Below are positions 1 to 8,679 of a stretch of DNA of 64,000 nt, one piece after another. The notes beneath the pieces were generated by a model. That model had not been told where the DNA came from. It worked only from the letters and a program-made list of their open reading frames with translations, and did not search any database. The stretch is from Acidimicrobiia bacterium (GTDB lineage Bacteria > Actinomycetota > Acidimicrobiia > IMCC26256 > PALSA-610), in assembly GCA_036271555.1 (NCBI GenBank), contig DATBAK010000036.1, forward strand, positions 30,433 through 94,432, written 5' to 3'. Each line of letters opens with the position of its first letter. The stretch's first letter is position 1. Position numbers and translations under genes: made by a program.

Positions 1-1
1 C

Positions 2-412
2 GCGCTTCCGGTCCCCGACGACGTGGTGACCCGGTGCTTCCATGCCGCGGCCTTGCTGCGCGAGCACCGGGGCGACGGGCACATCGTCGCCCTGATGACC
101 GAGGGTGTCGGTGGGCTCGAGGCGCACGCGCTCCTCGCCCTCGACATGGGGATGCCCGCGGAGAAGTTCGGGCGCATCCACCACCTCCCCGCACCGCAGA
201 TCGCCGCGGTGATCGACGGGATGCGCGATCGCGACCTGATCGGGGACGACGGTTGGCTGAGCGCATCGGGCCGCGCAGTCAAACAGCGCGTCGAGGCGCT
301 GACCGACGACCTCGCCGCGAAGCCCTACGAGAGCCTCGCGCCGGACGAGCTCGATGAGCTCGTCTCGGCGCTCGAGCCGCTCGCCGAGCTGCTCGTCGCC
401 GCGCAGGACTGA
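2..412 (+). CDS. SCO6745-like protein, C-terminal part (5' end outside window)
   Basis: The reading frame is open from base 2 to the TGA at 410-412, so this is the last ~136 residues of a longer protein. The segment FHAAALLREHRGDGH and the closing helical region around TDDLAAKPYESL match the C-terminal, winged-helix-like half of the actinobacterial SCO6745 family (established family resemblance, from memory). The family has no firm biochemical function; the C-terminal half resembles MarR-type DNA-binding folds. The gene runs towards infB and its stop lies 24 nt from the infB stop, so the two are convergent. I see no terminator hairpin between them. The start codon cannot be judged from this window. 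Confidence 0.7.
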   Translation, partial: ALPVPDDVVTRCFHAAALLREHRGDGHIVALMTEGVGGLEAHALLALDMGMPAEKFGRIHHLPAPQIAAVIDGMRDRDLIGDDGWLSASGRAVKQRVEALTDDLAAKPYESLAPDELDELVSALEPLAELLVAAQD

Positions 413-436
413 GAGCGGCGGTGACGAGCTCTCGCG

Positions 437-3190
437 TCAGGTGCGCGCGACCTCGCGCTCTTCGTACGTCTCGATGACGTCGCCGCCCTTGAGGTCCTGG
501 AAGTTCTCGAGCCCGATGCCGCACTCGTAGCCCGACGCAACCTCGCGCACGTCGTCCTTGAAGCGCTTGAGCGTCGCGATCGAGCCGTTCCAGATGACCG
601 TGCCCTCGCGCAGGAACCGGACCTTCGAGCCACGTGTGATCGTGCCGTGCTGCACGTAGCAACCGGCGACCTTGCCGACACGCGGAACGCTGAAGACGTC
701 GCGCACCTCGGCCTCGCCGGTGACGATTTCCTCGAACTCCGGCTTGAGCAGGCCGACCAACGCGGCGTTCACGTCCTCGAGCACGCCGTAGATGACCTCG
801 TAGAGCCGCAGCTCCACGTTCTCTTGCTGCGCGAGCTCGCGCGCCTTGCGATCGGGTCGCACGTTGAAGCCGATGACGGTCGCGTTCGACACCATCGCGA
901 GGCTCACGTCGCTCTCGGTGATCCCGCCGACGCCGCGCAGCACGAACGACAGGCGCACCTCGTCGTGCTCCTGGTCGAGCTTGTGCAGCGCCTGTGTGAC
1001 CGCTTCCAGCGAGCCCTGCACGTCGGCCTTCAGGATCAGGTTGAGCGTGGCGACCTCGCCCCGCTGCACCATCGCGAAGATGTCCTCGAGCCGGGCGCCG
1101 CCGCCGAGGGTCATCGGGTGCGCGAGCGCAGCCGTGCGGCGCCGGCGGGCGCGCGCCTCGGCGACGGTGCGCGCCGCCTTGTCGGACGGCGCGACTCGAA
1201 CCTCGTCGCCCGCGAGCGGGACGTCGTCGAGACCGAGCACCTCCACGGGAACCGACGGGCCGGCCTCGGCGATCGATGCACCGTGCTCGTCGAACATCGC
1301 GCGCACTCGACCCCACGCGGGGCCCGCGACGATCGTGTCGCCGACGTGCAGCGTGCCTTCCATCACCAGCGCGGTGACGACCGGGCCGCGACCGGCGTCG
1401 AGGTTCGATTCGAGCACTGCCGCACGCGCCAGCCGCTTCGGATTCGCGACCAGCTCTTCCACGATCTCGACGTCGGAGACGAGCAGGATCGCGTTGAGCA
1501 GTTCGTCGATGCCGAGCCCGATCGGCGCGGCGACGTCGACGACCATCGTCGTTCCGCCCCACTCCTCGGGCACGAGCTCGTGCTCGGCGAGTTGCTGGCG
1601 CACACGCGTCGGGTCGGCGTCCTCGCGGTCGGACTTGGTGACGGCGACGACGATCGGAACCTCGGCGGCCTTGGCGTGGCTGATCGCCTCGATGGTCTGC
1701 GGCATCACGCCGTCGTCGGCCGCGACCACCAGGATCGCGATGTCGGTGACCTGCGCGCCGCGCATGCGCATCGCGGTGAACGCCTCGTGGCCGGGCGTGT
1801 CGATGAACGTGATCGTGCGGTCGTTGTAGCGAGCCTGATACGCACCGATGTGCTGCGTGATGCCGCCGGCCTCACCGCTGACGACGTCCGCGTGGCGGAT
1901 CGCGTCGAGCAGTGTGGTCTTGCCGTGGTCGACGTGACCCATGACGGTCACGACGGGCGGGCGCGGCTCGAGCAACGCGTCGTCGTCCTCGTCGTCGTCC
2001 TCCGCGAGGAGGGCGAGGAGCTCGAGCTCCTGCTCCGCGCCGGGCTCGACGATGAGGACCTCGGCGCCGAGCGTCTCCGCGATGAGCTCGATCATCTCGT
2101 CGGCGAGCGACACCGTCGCGGTGACGATCTCGCCGGCGTCGAACAGCAGCCGAACGAGGTCGGCAGTGGTGCGGTTCAGCCGCGGCGCGAATTCCTGGAT
2201 CGTGATGCCGCGCGGGATGACGATCTCGCCTTCGGGGACGGGCGCGTCCGCCGGCGTCAGTCGGGTCGCCTGCTGCGGCTCGAGCTCGGCGGCGTCGCGA
2301 CGGCGCTTCTTGCGCCGCGGCCGTGCACCACCGGGACGACCGCGACCACCGGGACCGCCGAAGCCGCCCGGACCACCGCGACCACCGGGACCGCCGCCCC
2401 GACCACCGCCACCGCCGGGTCCGCCGCCGCCACTGCGACCGCCGAAGCCGCCACCACCACCGCCACCGCCGCCTCCACCAGCACGGGAGAAGCCGCCGCC
2501 GCCTCCACCACCGCCGAAACCACCGCTTCGCGGCGCGCTCGACGGGCGCTGCATCGGCGCGCCGGGACGCGTGCCACGCGGCGGAGGCGGAATCTTCTTC
2601 ATGCCCGGAGGCGGAGGAATGGGCTTGCCGGTGAGGCTGCTCCGCAGGCCTTGCGGCGGTGCGGCCGGAGCCGGGGCCGCCGCGGCGGGCGCCTGGGTCG
2701 CCGCAGCCGCGGCTGCGGCGGCGGGCGCCGGCGCGGCCGCGGGCCGCTCGGGAGGTCGCTCCGCGGGACGGGGCGGAAGCGGGACGACACCACCGGTCGA
2801 GCGCACGACGCGGTGCGGCCGCGCGGGCTCCTCGACGACGGGCTCGGATGCCGGGCGAGCGGGTTCGGTCGCAGGCTCGGCGGGCGCCGTCGCGGCCGCG
2901 GCCGGACGCGTCGCCGCCGGTGCGGGCGCGGACGCCGGTGCCGGTTCGACCACCACGGTCGCAACCGGTGCGGGCGCGGGTGCAGGCTCGGGCGCGGGTT
3001 CGGGCTCCGGCTCGCGACGAAGTCCCTTGGAGTCGGCGAGCCGGCGGACGCGGTCCGCGGACGGATCGTCGATGCTCGACGAATGACTCTTGACGCCGAT
3101 CTTGAGCTCTTCGGAGAGCTCGATCACGACGTGGTTGTCGACACCGAGCTCTCGAGCGAGCTCGTAGACCCTGATCTTCTTGGTGGCCAA
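437..3190 (-). CDS. infB: Translation initiation factor IF-2
   Basis: GTPase that delivers initiator fMet-tRNA to the 30S subunit and promotes subunit joining. I chose the TTG at 3190 (protein begins [16 protein letters not shown], the usual IF2 N-domain start; 917 aa); AGGAG lies 12 nt upstream. An ATG at 3241 would add 17 unconserved residues. Order: IF2 N-domain (about 1-55), a long Ala/Pro then Gly/Arg-rich linker (to about 310), the G domain with G1 GHVDHGKTT (about 418-426), G3 DTPGHEAF, then the C-domains. The G4 motif reads TKSD (bases 1628-1639, about residue 518) rather than the usual NKxD. It is the last gene of rimP-nusA-ylxR-infB, 69 nt after ylxR. Confidence 0.97.
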   Translation of the reverse strand: MATKKIRVYELARELGVDNHVVIELSEELKIGVKSHSSSIDDPSADRVRRLADSKGLRREPEPEPAPEPAPAPAPVATVVVEPAPASAPAPAATRPAAAATAPAEPATEPARPASEPVVEEPARPHRVVRSTGGVVPLPPRPAERPPERPAAAPAPAAAAAAAATQAPAAAAPAPAAPPQGLRSSLTGKPIPPPPGMKKIPPPPRGTRPGAPMQRPSSAPRSGGFGGGGGGGGFSRAGGGGGGGGGGGFGGRSGGGGPGGGGGRGGGPGGRGGPGGFGGPGGRGRPGGARPRRKKRRRDAAELEPQQATRLTPADAPVPEGEIVIPRGITIQEFAPRLNRTTADLVRLLFDAGEIVTATVSLADEMIELIAETLGAEVLIVEPGAEQELELLALLAEDDDEDDDALLEPRPPVVTVMGHVDHGKTTLLDAIRHADVVSGEAGGITQHIGAYQARYNDRTITFIDTPGHEAFTAMRMRGAQVTDIAILVVAADDGVMPQTIEAISHAKAAEVPIVVAVTKSDREDADPTRVRQQLAEHELVPEEWGGTTMVVDVAAPIGLGIDELLNAILLVSDVEIVEELVANPKRLARAAVLESNLDAGRGPVVTALVMEGTLHVGDTIVAGPAWGRVRAMFDEHGASIAEAGPSVPVEVLGLDDVPLAGDEVRVAPSDKAARTVAEARARRRRTAALAHPMTLGGGARLEDIFAMVQRGEVATLNLILKADVQGSLEAVTQALHKLDQEHDEVRLSFVLRGVGGITESDVSLAMVSNATVIGFNVRPDRKARELAQQENVELRLYEVIYGVLEDVNAALVGLLKPEFEEIVTGEAEVRDVFSVPRVGKVAGCYVQHGTITRGSKVRFLREGTVIWNGSIATLKRFKDDVREVASGYECGIGLENFQDLKGGDVIETYEEREVART

Positions 3191-3259
3191 ACTACGTTCC
3201 AACTCCTGACGACATCTGTGCGCCGCGAGCCCGCGCGTCACGGACCGCCCCGCGGCGGC

Positions 3260-3523
3260 TCAACGTCCTAGTCTCGCACGAAGGGCAGCCTGTTCGTCAC
3301 CCGAGAGCGTTCGCCGCAGCGCGCGCTCGAGCCGACCGCGGTGCAACGCGGGCTTCACGCAAGCGATTCCGCACAGCCACGCGCCCCGTCCGGGCTCGCC
3401 GACACCGACTCGCGTGCACCCGTCGCGACCGGCGGCGACGCGGATCGCGAGCTCCTCGCGAGGAGCCACGCGACCACAGCCGACGCAGGTTCGCGGCCTT
3501 GTCCGCCCCGCACCGAGGGTCAC
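3260..3523 (-). CDS. ylxR: YlxR-family RNA-binding protein
   Basis: An 87-residue protein with the YlxR signature PRTCVGCGRV near the N-terminus and a basic C-terminus. The family sits between nusA and infB in many bacteria; members bind RNA, and some have been reported to influence RNase P or transcription (family knowledge, not shown here). The GTG start at 3523 overlaps the nusA TGA in a GTGA arrangement, so translation is probably coupled to nusA. Length is normal for the family. Confidence 0.93.
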   Translation of the reverse strand: MTLGAGRTRPRTCVGCGRVAPREELAIRVAAGRDGCTRVGVGEPGRGAWLCGIACVKPALHRGRLERALRRTLSGDEQAALRARLGR

Positions 3524-4923
3524 CCGGGCGACTCGCTGTCCGCGCTCTCGGCCGGCGCCGCGCTCTCCGCGCCTGCCGCGCTGTCGGTCGCCTCCGCGCT
3601 GTCGTTCGCGTCTGCGCTCTCGGCGCCTGCCGCGCTGTCGGTCGCTTCCGCGCTGTCGGTCGCGTCTGCGCTCTCGGCGCCTGCAACGCTGTCGGTCGCT
3701 TCCGTGCTGTCGGTCGCCGCACCGTTCGAAGCGGCGGCGGGCTCGCCCTCAGTCTCGGTCGGCGTGTCCGTCGCGGCTGTCGGCGGCGGGTCACCCGGCT
3801 TCGTGCCCGGGAGGTCGGCCGCGGTTGCGCCTGCGTAACCGGCTTCCGCCGCGGAGATGGCGTCGCCGCCGCCCGCGGGCTGCCACAGCAGCTCGCCGCC
3901 GGCGCCTTCGACCCACTCGCCCTCGGCGAAGAACTCGCCCGATTCCTCTTCCTGCAGCTGCGTCTCGCTCTTGATGTCGACGCGCCAGCCGGTGAGCCGC
4001 GCCGCGAGGCGCGCGTTCTGGCCCTCCTTGCCGATCGCAAGCGAGAGCTGGAAGTCGGGGACGATCACCTCGGCGATACCGGTGTCCTCGTGGATGCGGA
4101 CCTCACGCACCTTCGCGGGTGCAAGTGCCTTCATCACGAGCTCGGACGGGCTGTCGACGAAGGGCACGATGTCGACCTTCTCGCCGCGCAGCTCGTTCAC
4201 GACCTGCCGCACGCGCAGACCCCGCGCGCCGACGCACGCGCCGACCGGGTCGACGTTGTTGTCGTTCGACGCGACCGCGATCTTCGTGCGGTGGCCCGGC
4301 TCGCGCGCCACCGCCTTCAGCTCGACGATGCCGTCCTGCAGCTCGGGTACCTCGAGCTCGAAGAGGCGCTTCACGAGCCCGGGGTGCGTTCGCGACACGA
4401 CGATCTGCGGACCCTTGGCGGTCTTGCGCACCTCGACGATGTAGGCCTTCAGCCGGCTGCCGTGCTCGTAGCGCTCGTTGGGTACCTGCTCGGCCTGCGG
4501 CAGCAGCGCCTCGACGCGCCCGAGGTCGAGCAGCGTGTAGCGCGCGTCGGTCTGCTGGATGATGCCGGTGACGATGTCGCCCTCGCGGCCCGCGTACTCC
4601 TCGTACTTGCGCTCGCGCTCGGCCTCGCGGATGCGCTGCAGGATGACCTGCTTGGCCGTCTGCGCGGCGATGCGACCGAAGTCCTTCGGCGTGTCGTCCC
4701 ACTCGCGGACGACCTGACCCTCTTCGTCGAGCTCCTGCGCGATGACGTGGATGTCGCCGGTCTCGACGTCGATCTCGACCAGCGCCTCCTCCGCCGCGTT
4801 GGGCAGCCGCTTGTAGGCCGTCACCAGCGCGTTCGCGAGCGCCTCGAGCATGATCTCTTCGGAGATGCCCTTGTCGACCGCGATCGCGGTGAGGGCCTCC
4901 ATCATCTCGTTGTTCCTAGGCAT
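3520..4923 (-). CDS. nusA: Transcription termination/antitermination factor NusA
   Basis: Binds RNA polymerase and nascent RNA and modulates pausing, termination and antitermination. The 467-aa product has the N-terminal RNAP-binding domain (about 1-110), an S1 domain (about 112-180) and two KH domains, seen as VGACVGARGLRVRQ and LSLAIGKEGQNARLAARL, ending near residue 335. The remaining ~130 residues are an acidic, low-complexity tail ending in three 18-residue repeats (residues 403-456) rich in Ala, Thr, Asp, Ser and Glu. Actinobacterial NusA normally stops soon after KH2, so this tail is unusual. The ATG at 4923 has GAGGT 6 nt upstream. It follows rimP by 9 nt and overlaps ylxR. Confidence 0.97.
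   Translation of the reverse strand: MPRNNEMMEALTAIAVDKGISEEIMLEALANALVTAYKRLPNAAEEALVEIDVETGDIHVIAQELDEEGQVVREWDDTPKDFGRIAAQTAKQVILQRIREAERERKYEEYAGREGDIVTGIIQQTDARYTLLDLGRVEALLPQAEQVPNERYEHGSRLKAYIVEVRKTAKGPQIVVSRTHPGLVKRLFELEVPELQDGIVELKAVAREPGHRTKIAVASNDNNVDPVGACVGARGLRVRQVVNELRGEKVDIVPFVDSPSELVMKALAPAKVREVRIHEDTGIAEVIVPDFQLSLAIGKEGQNARLAARLTGWRVDIKSETQLQEEESGEFFAEGEWVEGAGGELLWQPAGGGDAISAAEAGYAGATAADLPGTKPGDPPPTAATDTPTETEGEPAAASNGAATDSTEATDSVAGAESADATDSAEATDSAAGAESADANDSAEATDSAAGAESAAPAESADSESPG
3556..3717 (-). repeat. Three 54-bp tandem repeats inside nusA
   Basis: Three consecutive 54-nt units encode 18-residue repeats of the type ATDSAEATDSAAGAESAD (residues 403-456 of NusA). Copies differ at one to three residues, and the second and third are nearly identical at DNA level, which suggests recent slippage or unequal exchange. 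The frame is preserved. Confidence 0.9.
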
Positions 4924-4932
4924 GCTCGTACC

Positions 4933-5496
4933 TCACGACCGGCTGCTCTCCTTCGGGCGGCTGCCCTTCGAACGGGTCGCGCCGCCCTTGCCGGGCTTCG
5001 AGCCGCGGCCGGGCCGCGGTGCGGGACCCCACTCGAAGACGGTCCGGCACGCGGTCACGTCGTCGTACGCGATGCGGCGGTCGGCGCCGTCGTCGAGCTT
5101 CACGTCGAATCCGGTCTCGTCGGCGGCGGCGAGGACGCCGTGCTCGCGCACCGTCTCCCCCGCGACCGTGTGCTTCACCGACACCCGCTCGTCGATCGCA
5201 GCGGCGTAGTGCTCGGGCCGGCGCAGATTGCGCTCGAGACCGGGGCTGCTCACCTCGAGGACGTCGGAGTCGCGCAGCAGGCCCGCACCGGAGAGCTCCG
5301 GCGCGAGCACACGCGTCGCGTCGGTGATCAGGTCGAGATCGACGCCCTCGCCCTCGGCGGCATCGCGCTTGTCGACGACGACCCGGATCGCACGCGCGTG
5401 GCCCGAGCCGGTGATCTCGACGTCGTACAGATCGAGGCCCAGGCCGGAGACGACGGGCGCGACGCGATCACGAATCGCTTCAGGGTCCGCCGTCAT
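4933..5496 (-). CDS. rimP: Ribosome maturation factor RimP
   Basis: Assists 30S subunit assembly. The 187-aa protein starts MTADPEAIRDRVAPVV, with the typical GLDLYDVEI stretch and the PGLERNLRRPEHY motif, followed by the SH3-like C-terminal domain and a basic, Ser/Lys/Arg-rich tail (last ~25 residues). The ATG at 5496 is chosen because AGGAGG lies 8 nt upstream; a GTG at 5505 would overlap that ribosome binding site. It is the first gene of the rimP-nusA-ylxR-infB operon. A terminator-like hairpin lies directly upstream of its ribosome binding site (see 5517-5541). Confidence 0.95.
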   Translation of the reverse strand: MTADPEAIRDRVAPVVSGLGLDLYDVEITGSGHARAIRVVVDKRDAAEGEGVDLDLITDATRVLAPELSGAGLLRDSDVLEVSSPGLERNLRRPEHYAAAIDERVSVKHTVAGETVREHGVLAAADETGFDVKLDDGADRRIAYDDVTACRTVFEWGPAPRPGRGSKPGKGGATRSKGSRPKESSRS

Positions 5497-5516
5497 CGCC
5501 GTCACCTCCTCACACG

Positions 5517-5541
5517 AAAAAACGTGGGCGTAAGCCCACGT
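5517..5541 (-). terminator. Intrinsic-terminator-like hairpin in the rimP leader (candidate attenuator)
   Basis: Read on the minus strand, ACGTGGGC, a 4-nt loop and GCCCACGT form a perfect 8-bp stem, immediately followed by a run of six T. The rimP ribosome binding site AGGAGG begins only 6 nt after the T run. A terminator here would stop transcripts before rimP-nusA-ylxR-infB, so it could act as an attenuator. Because NusA stimulates intrinsic termination, autoregulation of the operon is a reasonable inference. It could instead terminate a transcript coming from upstream, but the only upstream gene on this strand (mmpL-like) stops ~130 nt before it. Confidence 0.6.
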
Positions 5542-5671
5542 CCCCGTCGGCCACCCGCCCGGAGGCGACGACCATCGATTGGACCGAACCGGAGAACGAT
5601 ACCAGCAATGACCTCGGCAAACCTGGGTCGAAACGCCGCGAATCGTCCGCGAGGTATCCCGGTCGCGGCCG

Positions 5672-7900
5672 TCAGCCGACGAGCACGGGCTCGTCGGGCT
5701 CGGGCAGCGCAACCGGGAACTCGAGCTCGTCGGGACCGAGCTTCGACTCGCCCTCGATGTCGAGGTTCGGCAGCAGGCGGTCGAGCCAACCGGGCAGCCA
5801 CCAGTTGGCGTCGCCGAGGAGCTTCATCGTCGCCGGCACCAGCACCATCCGGATGATCGTCGCGTCGACGAAGACCGCGGTCGCCAGCCCGATGCCGACC
5901 ATCTTCACGGTCGGGTTGTCGCCCAGCACGAAGCTGAGGAACACCGAGATCATGATCAGCGCGGCCGAGGTGATGACCCGCCCCGTCGTCGCGATGCCGG
6001 TCGCGACGGACTCGGTGTTGTCCGCCGTGAGCAGGTACTCCTCGCGCACCCGCGACAGGAGGAACACCTCGTAGTCCATCGAGAGACCGAAGAGGATGGC
6101 GAACATGAGCATCGGCACGAAGCTCGAGATCGGGAGCGACTCGTGCACACCGAAGAGGCTCGCGCCCCAGCCCCACTGGAAGATCGCCACGATCACCCCG
6201 TAGGCCGCGCCGATCGACAGGACGTTCATGACCGCGGCTTTCAGCGGCACGACGAGGGACCTGAAGACGCTCAGCAGCAGCAGGAACGAGAGCAGGATCA
6301 CCGCGCCGATGAAGAACGGCAAGCGGGACGCGAGACGATTCGACAGGTCGATGAAGGTCGCGGTCGGACCGCCGATGTAGACGTGCGCGCCGCTCGATGC
6401 GACCGCCGCCGGCAGCGTGTCGTGGCGGAGCCGGTTGATGAGGATCGTCGTCTGCGCGGCCTGCGGAGAAGACTTCGGCGTCACCTGGATCACCGCGGTC
6501 TCGCCGTTCGGGCTCACGGACGCGCTCGCGACGCTCGCGACGTCCGGGGTGGCCGCGACGGCGCGGGAGATCGCGGGGAGCACGACGGCCCGGTCGGCAT
6601 GGCTGAGGTCGACGGAGAGGATCAGCGGGCCGTTCGTGCCCGGCCCGAAGCCCTCGGCGACGAGGTCGTAGGAGCGCCGGAGTGTCGAGCTGGTCGGGTC
6701 GTTGCCGGCGTCGGGCTGGCCGAGGCGCAGCGAGAGCATGGGAATCGCGAGCGTCAGCACCAGCGCGAGGCTGGCGAGCAGGTACGCCACCGCGTGCCGG
6801 GACACGTGATGGCTCATGCGGGCCCACCCGTGGTAGCGGCCGTCGTCGCCGCGCGCACCGACCTCGACCCGGGCGCGGAACCCGGGGATGCCGAAGCGGT
6901 CGATGTTGTGACCCGCGAAGCCCATCAGCGCCGGTAGCAGGGTGAGCGCCGCGACCACGGTGACCGCGACGACCATCGCCGCGCCGAAGCCCATCCACGT
7001 GACCAGGGGCACGCCGGCGACGGCGAGCCCGCAGATCGCGATCACGACGGTCGTCCCCGCGATCAGCACGGCCTGGCCGGCGGTCGCGATGGCGCGACCG
7101 GCCGCATCCCCGACCGTGAGGCCGCGCGCCAGACCGGCGCGATGGCGCGTGACGATGAACAGCGCGTAGTCGATCCCGACGCCGAGCCCCACCATGACCG
7201 CGATCGTCTCCGCAACGGTCGGGATCGTGACGAAGGCGGACACGAGCGTGACCGCCGAGAGTCCTGACGCCAGGCCGAACAGCGCCGTGCCGATCGACAG
7301 GCCCATCGCGATCACGGACCCGAACGCGATGATCAGGATGATCATCGCGGCCAGCAGCCCGAGACCCTCCGAGCCGGGCGACCCCGACTGCTCGCCGAAC
7401 TGCGCGACCTCGCCCCCGAAGTCGACCTGCACGCCGGCGCGCGTCGCCGACGACACCGAACCCTTGAGGTCCCGGTAGGGCTGCTTGCCGAGGTCGAGCG
7501 GGCTCGCATCGAAGGCGACGTTCGCGACCGCGATCGTGCGGTCCTTCGAGATCTGCGCCGGCACCTGGTACGGGCTCGCGACCGAGACCACGTGCGGCAC
7601 CTTCGCGACCGTGCGCAAGGTGGACTCGATCGCGGCACGGTTGGCGGCGCTCGTGACCGTGCCGGTCCGCGGGTGGAAGACCACCTGCGCGGAGCCCCCG
7701 GCCTGCGTCGGGAAGGTCGCCTTCAACAGGTCGGTCGCTCGCTGCGACTCGACGCCGGGGACCGTGAACTGATCCTTCAACTCGCCGCCGAGTGCCTTGC
7801 CGCCGACCGTGAGCGCGATGACCGCGGCGACCCACAGCGCCAGCACGAGCCACCGGCGACGAACCGCGAACCGGCCGAGCCGGTAGAGACTCCGGGACAT
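5672..7900 (-). CDS. MMPL-family RND transporter
   Basis: A 742-aa inner-membrane protein with duplicated halves, each an N-terminal helix, an extracytoplasmic domain and a bundle of membrane helices. The MMPL signatures are visible: GLGVGIDYALFIVTRHR in the first half and FGLSMDYEVFLLSR in the second, with the Asp-Tyr pairs expected for proton relay. Family members export lipids, siderophores or drugs by proton motive force; the substrate here cannot be read. The ATG at 7900 has GAGGAG 6 nt upstream. The gene is divergent from a TetR regulator 127 bp away, the usual arrangement for a repressor-controlled exporter. Confidence 0.9.
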   Translation of the reverse strand: MSRSLYRLGRFAVRRRWLVLALWVAAVIALTVGGKALGGELKDQFTVPGVESQRATDLLKATFPTQAGGSAQVVFHPRTGTVTSAANRAAIESTLRTVAKVPHVVSVASPYQVPAQISKDRTIAVANVAFDASPLDLGKQPYRDLKGSVSSATRAGVQVDFGGEVAQFGEQSGSPGSEGLGLLAAMIILIIAFGSVIAMGLSIGTALFGLASGLSAVTLVSAFVTIPTVAETIAVMVGLGVGIDYALFIVTRHRAGLARGLTVGDAAGRAIATAGQAVLIAGTTVVIAICGLAVAGVPLVTWMGFGAAMVVAVTVVAALTLLPALMGFAGHNIDRFGIPGFRARVEVGARGDDGRYHGWARMSHHVSRHAVAYLLASLALVLTLAIPMLSLRLGQPDAGNDPTSSTLRRSYDLVAEGFGPGTNGPLILSVDLSHADRAVVLPAISRAVAATPDVASVASASVSPNGETAVIQVTPKSSPQAAQTTILINRLRHDTLPAAVASSGAHVYIGGPTATFIDLSNRLASRLPFFIGAVILLSFLLLLSVFRSLVVPLKAAVMNVLSIGAAYGVIVAIFQWGWGASLFGVHESLPISSFVPMLMFAILFGLSMDYEVFLLSRVREEYLLTADNTESVATGIATTGRVITSAALIMISVFLSFVLGDNPTVKMVGIGLATAVFVDATIIRMVLVPATMKLLGDANWWLPGWLDRLLPNLDIEGESKLGPDELEFPVALPEPDEPVLVG

Positions 7901-7957
7901 GACAGGCTCCTCGACACCGGCGGCGGGGGGCTTGACGACGGGCCGGCCGGAGCATTC

Positions 7958-7989
7958 TGGCACTCGATGACGAATGACGCAAAGTGTCA
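7958..7989. promoter_or_regulatory. Candidate TetR operator between mmpL-like gene and tetR
   Basis: TGGCACT at 7958 and AGTGTCA ending at 7989 form an imperfect inverted repeat, and inside it TGACG...TGTCA (7975-7989) forms a shorter palindrome. It lies between the divergent starts at 7900 and 8028, where an autoregulating TetR protein would bind. A TAGGAT (-10-like) at 8016-8021 lies 6 nt before the tetR GTG, so the tetR mRNA may be leaderless. No clear -35 element. Confidence 0.35.
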
Positions 7990-8027
7990 AACGGCACTGG
8001 GCGACAGATTCTTGCTAGGATTGCTCC

Positions 8028-8666
8028 GTGGACAGCCGGGTCACGGTCGAGCCGGGCACCGTCGGCATCACCGACGTCGGGCTACGCGAGCGCAAGAAGG
8101 AGCGCACCCGCGAGGCACTCGAGGCCGCGGCGCTCGACCTCTTCGAGCGCAAGGGCTTCGACCACACGACGGTCGAGGAGATCGCCGACGCCTGCGACGT
8201 CTCGCGGCGCACCTTCTTCCGCTATTTCGCGTCGAAGGAGGAGGCGTTCGCCGGCGACAAGGCCGAGAAGTCGGCGCTGGTCGCGAGCCTGCTCGCGGCG
8301 CGCCCGGCGGACGAGGCCCCGCTCGAATCGGTGCGGTTCGTCGTCCGAAACTTCTGCGCCCAGATGGGCCGGGACAAGGAGGCGACCCTCCGACGGCTAC
8401 GGATCGCGGCGGCGAGTCACGACCTGCACCAACTGCAGGTCGAGAGCTACGACGAGCGCACCGACGGGCTCGTCGACGCGCTCGTCGCGCGCAACGGCTC
8501 CCCTGTCGACCCCGAGACGAGGCTCCAGATGCGGCTGGTGATCGGCGCCGCGATGGTCGTCATGCGCTCCGCCGCGGAGCAGTGGCTCGCAAGCGACGGC
8601 GGCGGCGACCTCGAGGACATCGTCGACCGCGGCTTCGATCTCCTCGCCGCAGGGTTCCGCGGCTGA
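8028..8666 (+). CDS. TetR/AcrR-family transcriptional regulator
   Basis: A 212-aa protein. Residues ~20-75 hold the TetR helix-turn-helix: RERKKERTREALEAAALDLF, then TTVEEIADACDVSRRTFFRYF and a SKEEAF continuation. The C-terminal ~130 residues are a helical ligand-binding/dimerisation domain without recognisable specificity. It starts at GTG 8028 and is divergent from the MMPL exporter, so it most likely represses that gene and itself in response to an exported compound (inference from arrangement). It ends 14 nt before the convergent ligase gene. Confidence 0.92.
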   Translation: MDSRVTVEPGTVGITDVGLRERKKERTREALEAAALDLFERKGFDHTTVEEIADACDVSRRTFFRYFASKEEAFAGDKAEKSALVASLLAARPADEAPLESVRFVVRNFCAQMGRDKEATLRRLRIAAASHDLHQLQVESYDERTDGLVDALVARNGSPVDPETRLQMRLVIGAAMVVMRSAAEQWLASDGGGDLEDIVDRGFDLLAAGFRG

Positions 8667-8679
8667 ACGCAGCGCGAGG

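Noticed and set aside
2300..2530. Gly/Pro-coding repeats in infB as a CRISPR-like or satellite array
   Set aside because: The repeats are irregular, in frame and encode the known flexible IF2 linker. There are no spacers.
647..3271. Long open frame on the plus strand opposite infB
   Set aside because: Its product is Arg/Asp/Val-rich with no domain. It mirrors the GC-rich codon pattern of infB, whose protein is clearly real, so this is an antisense shadow.
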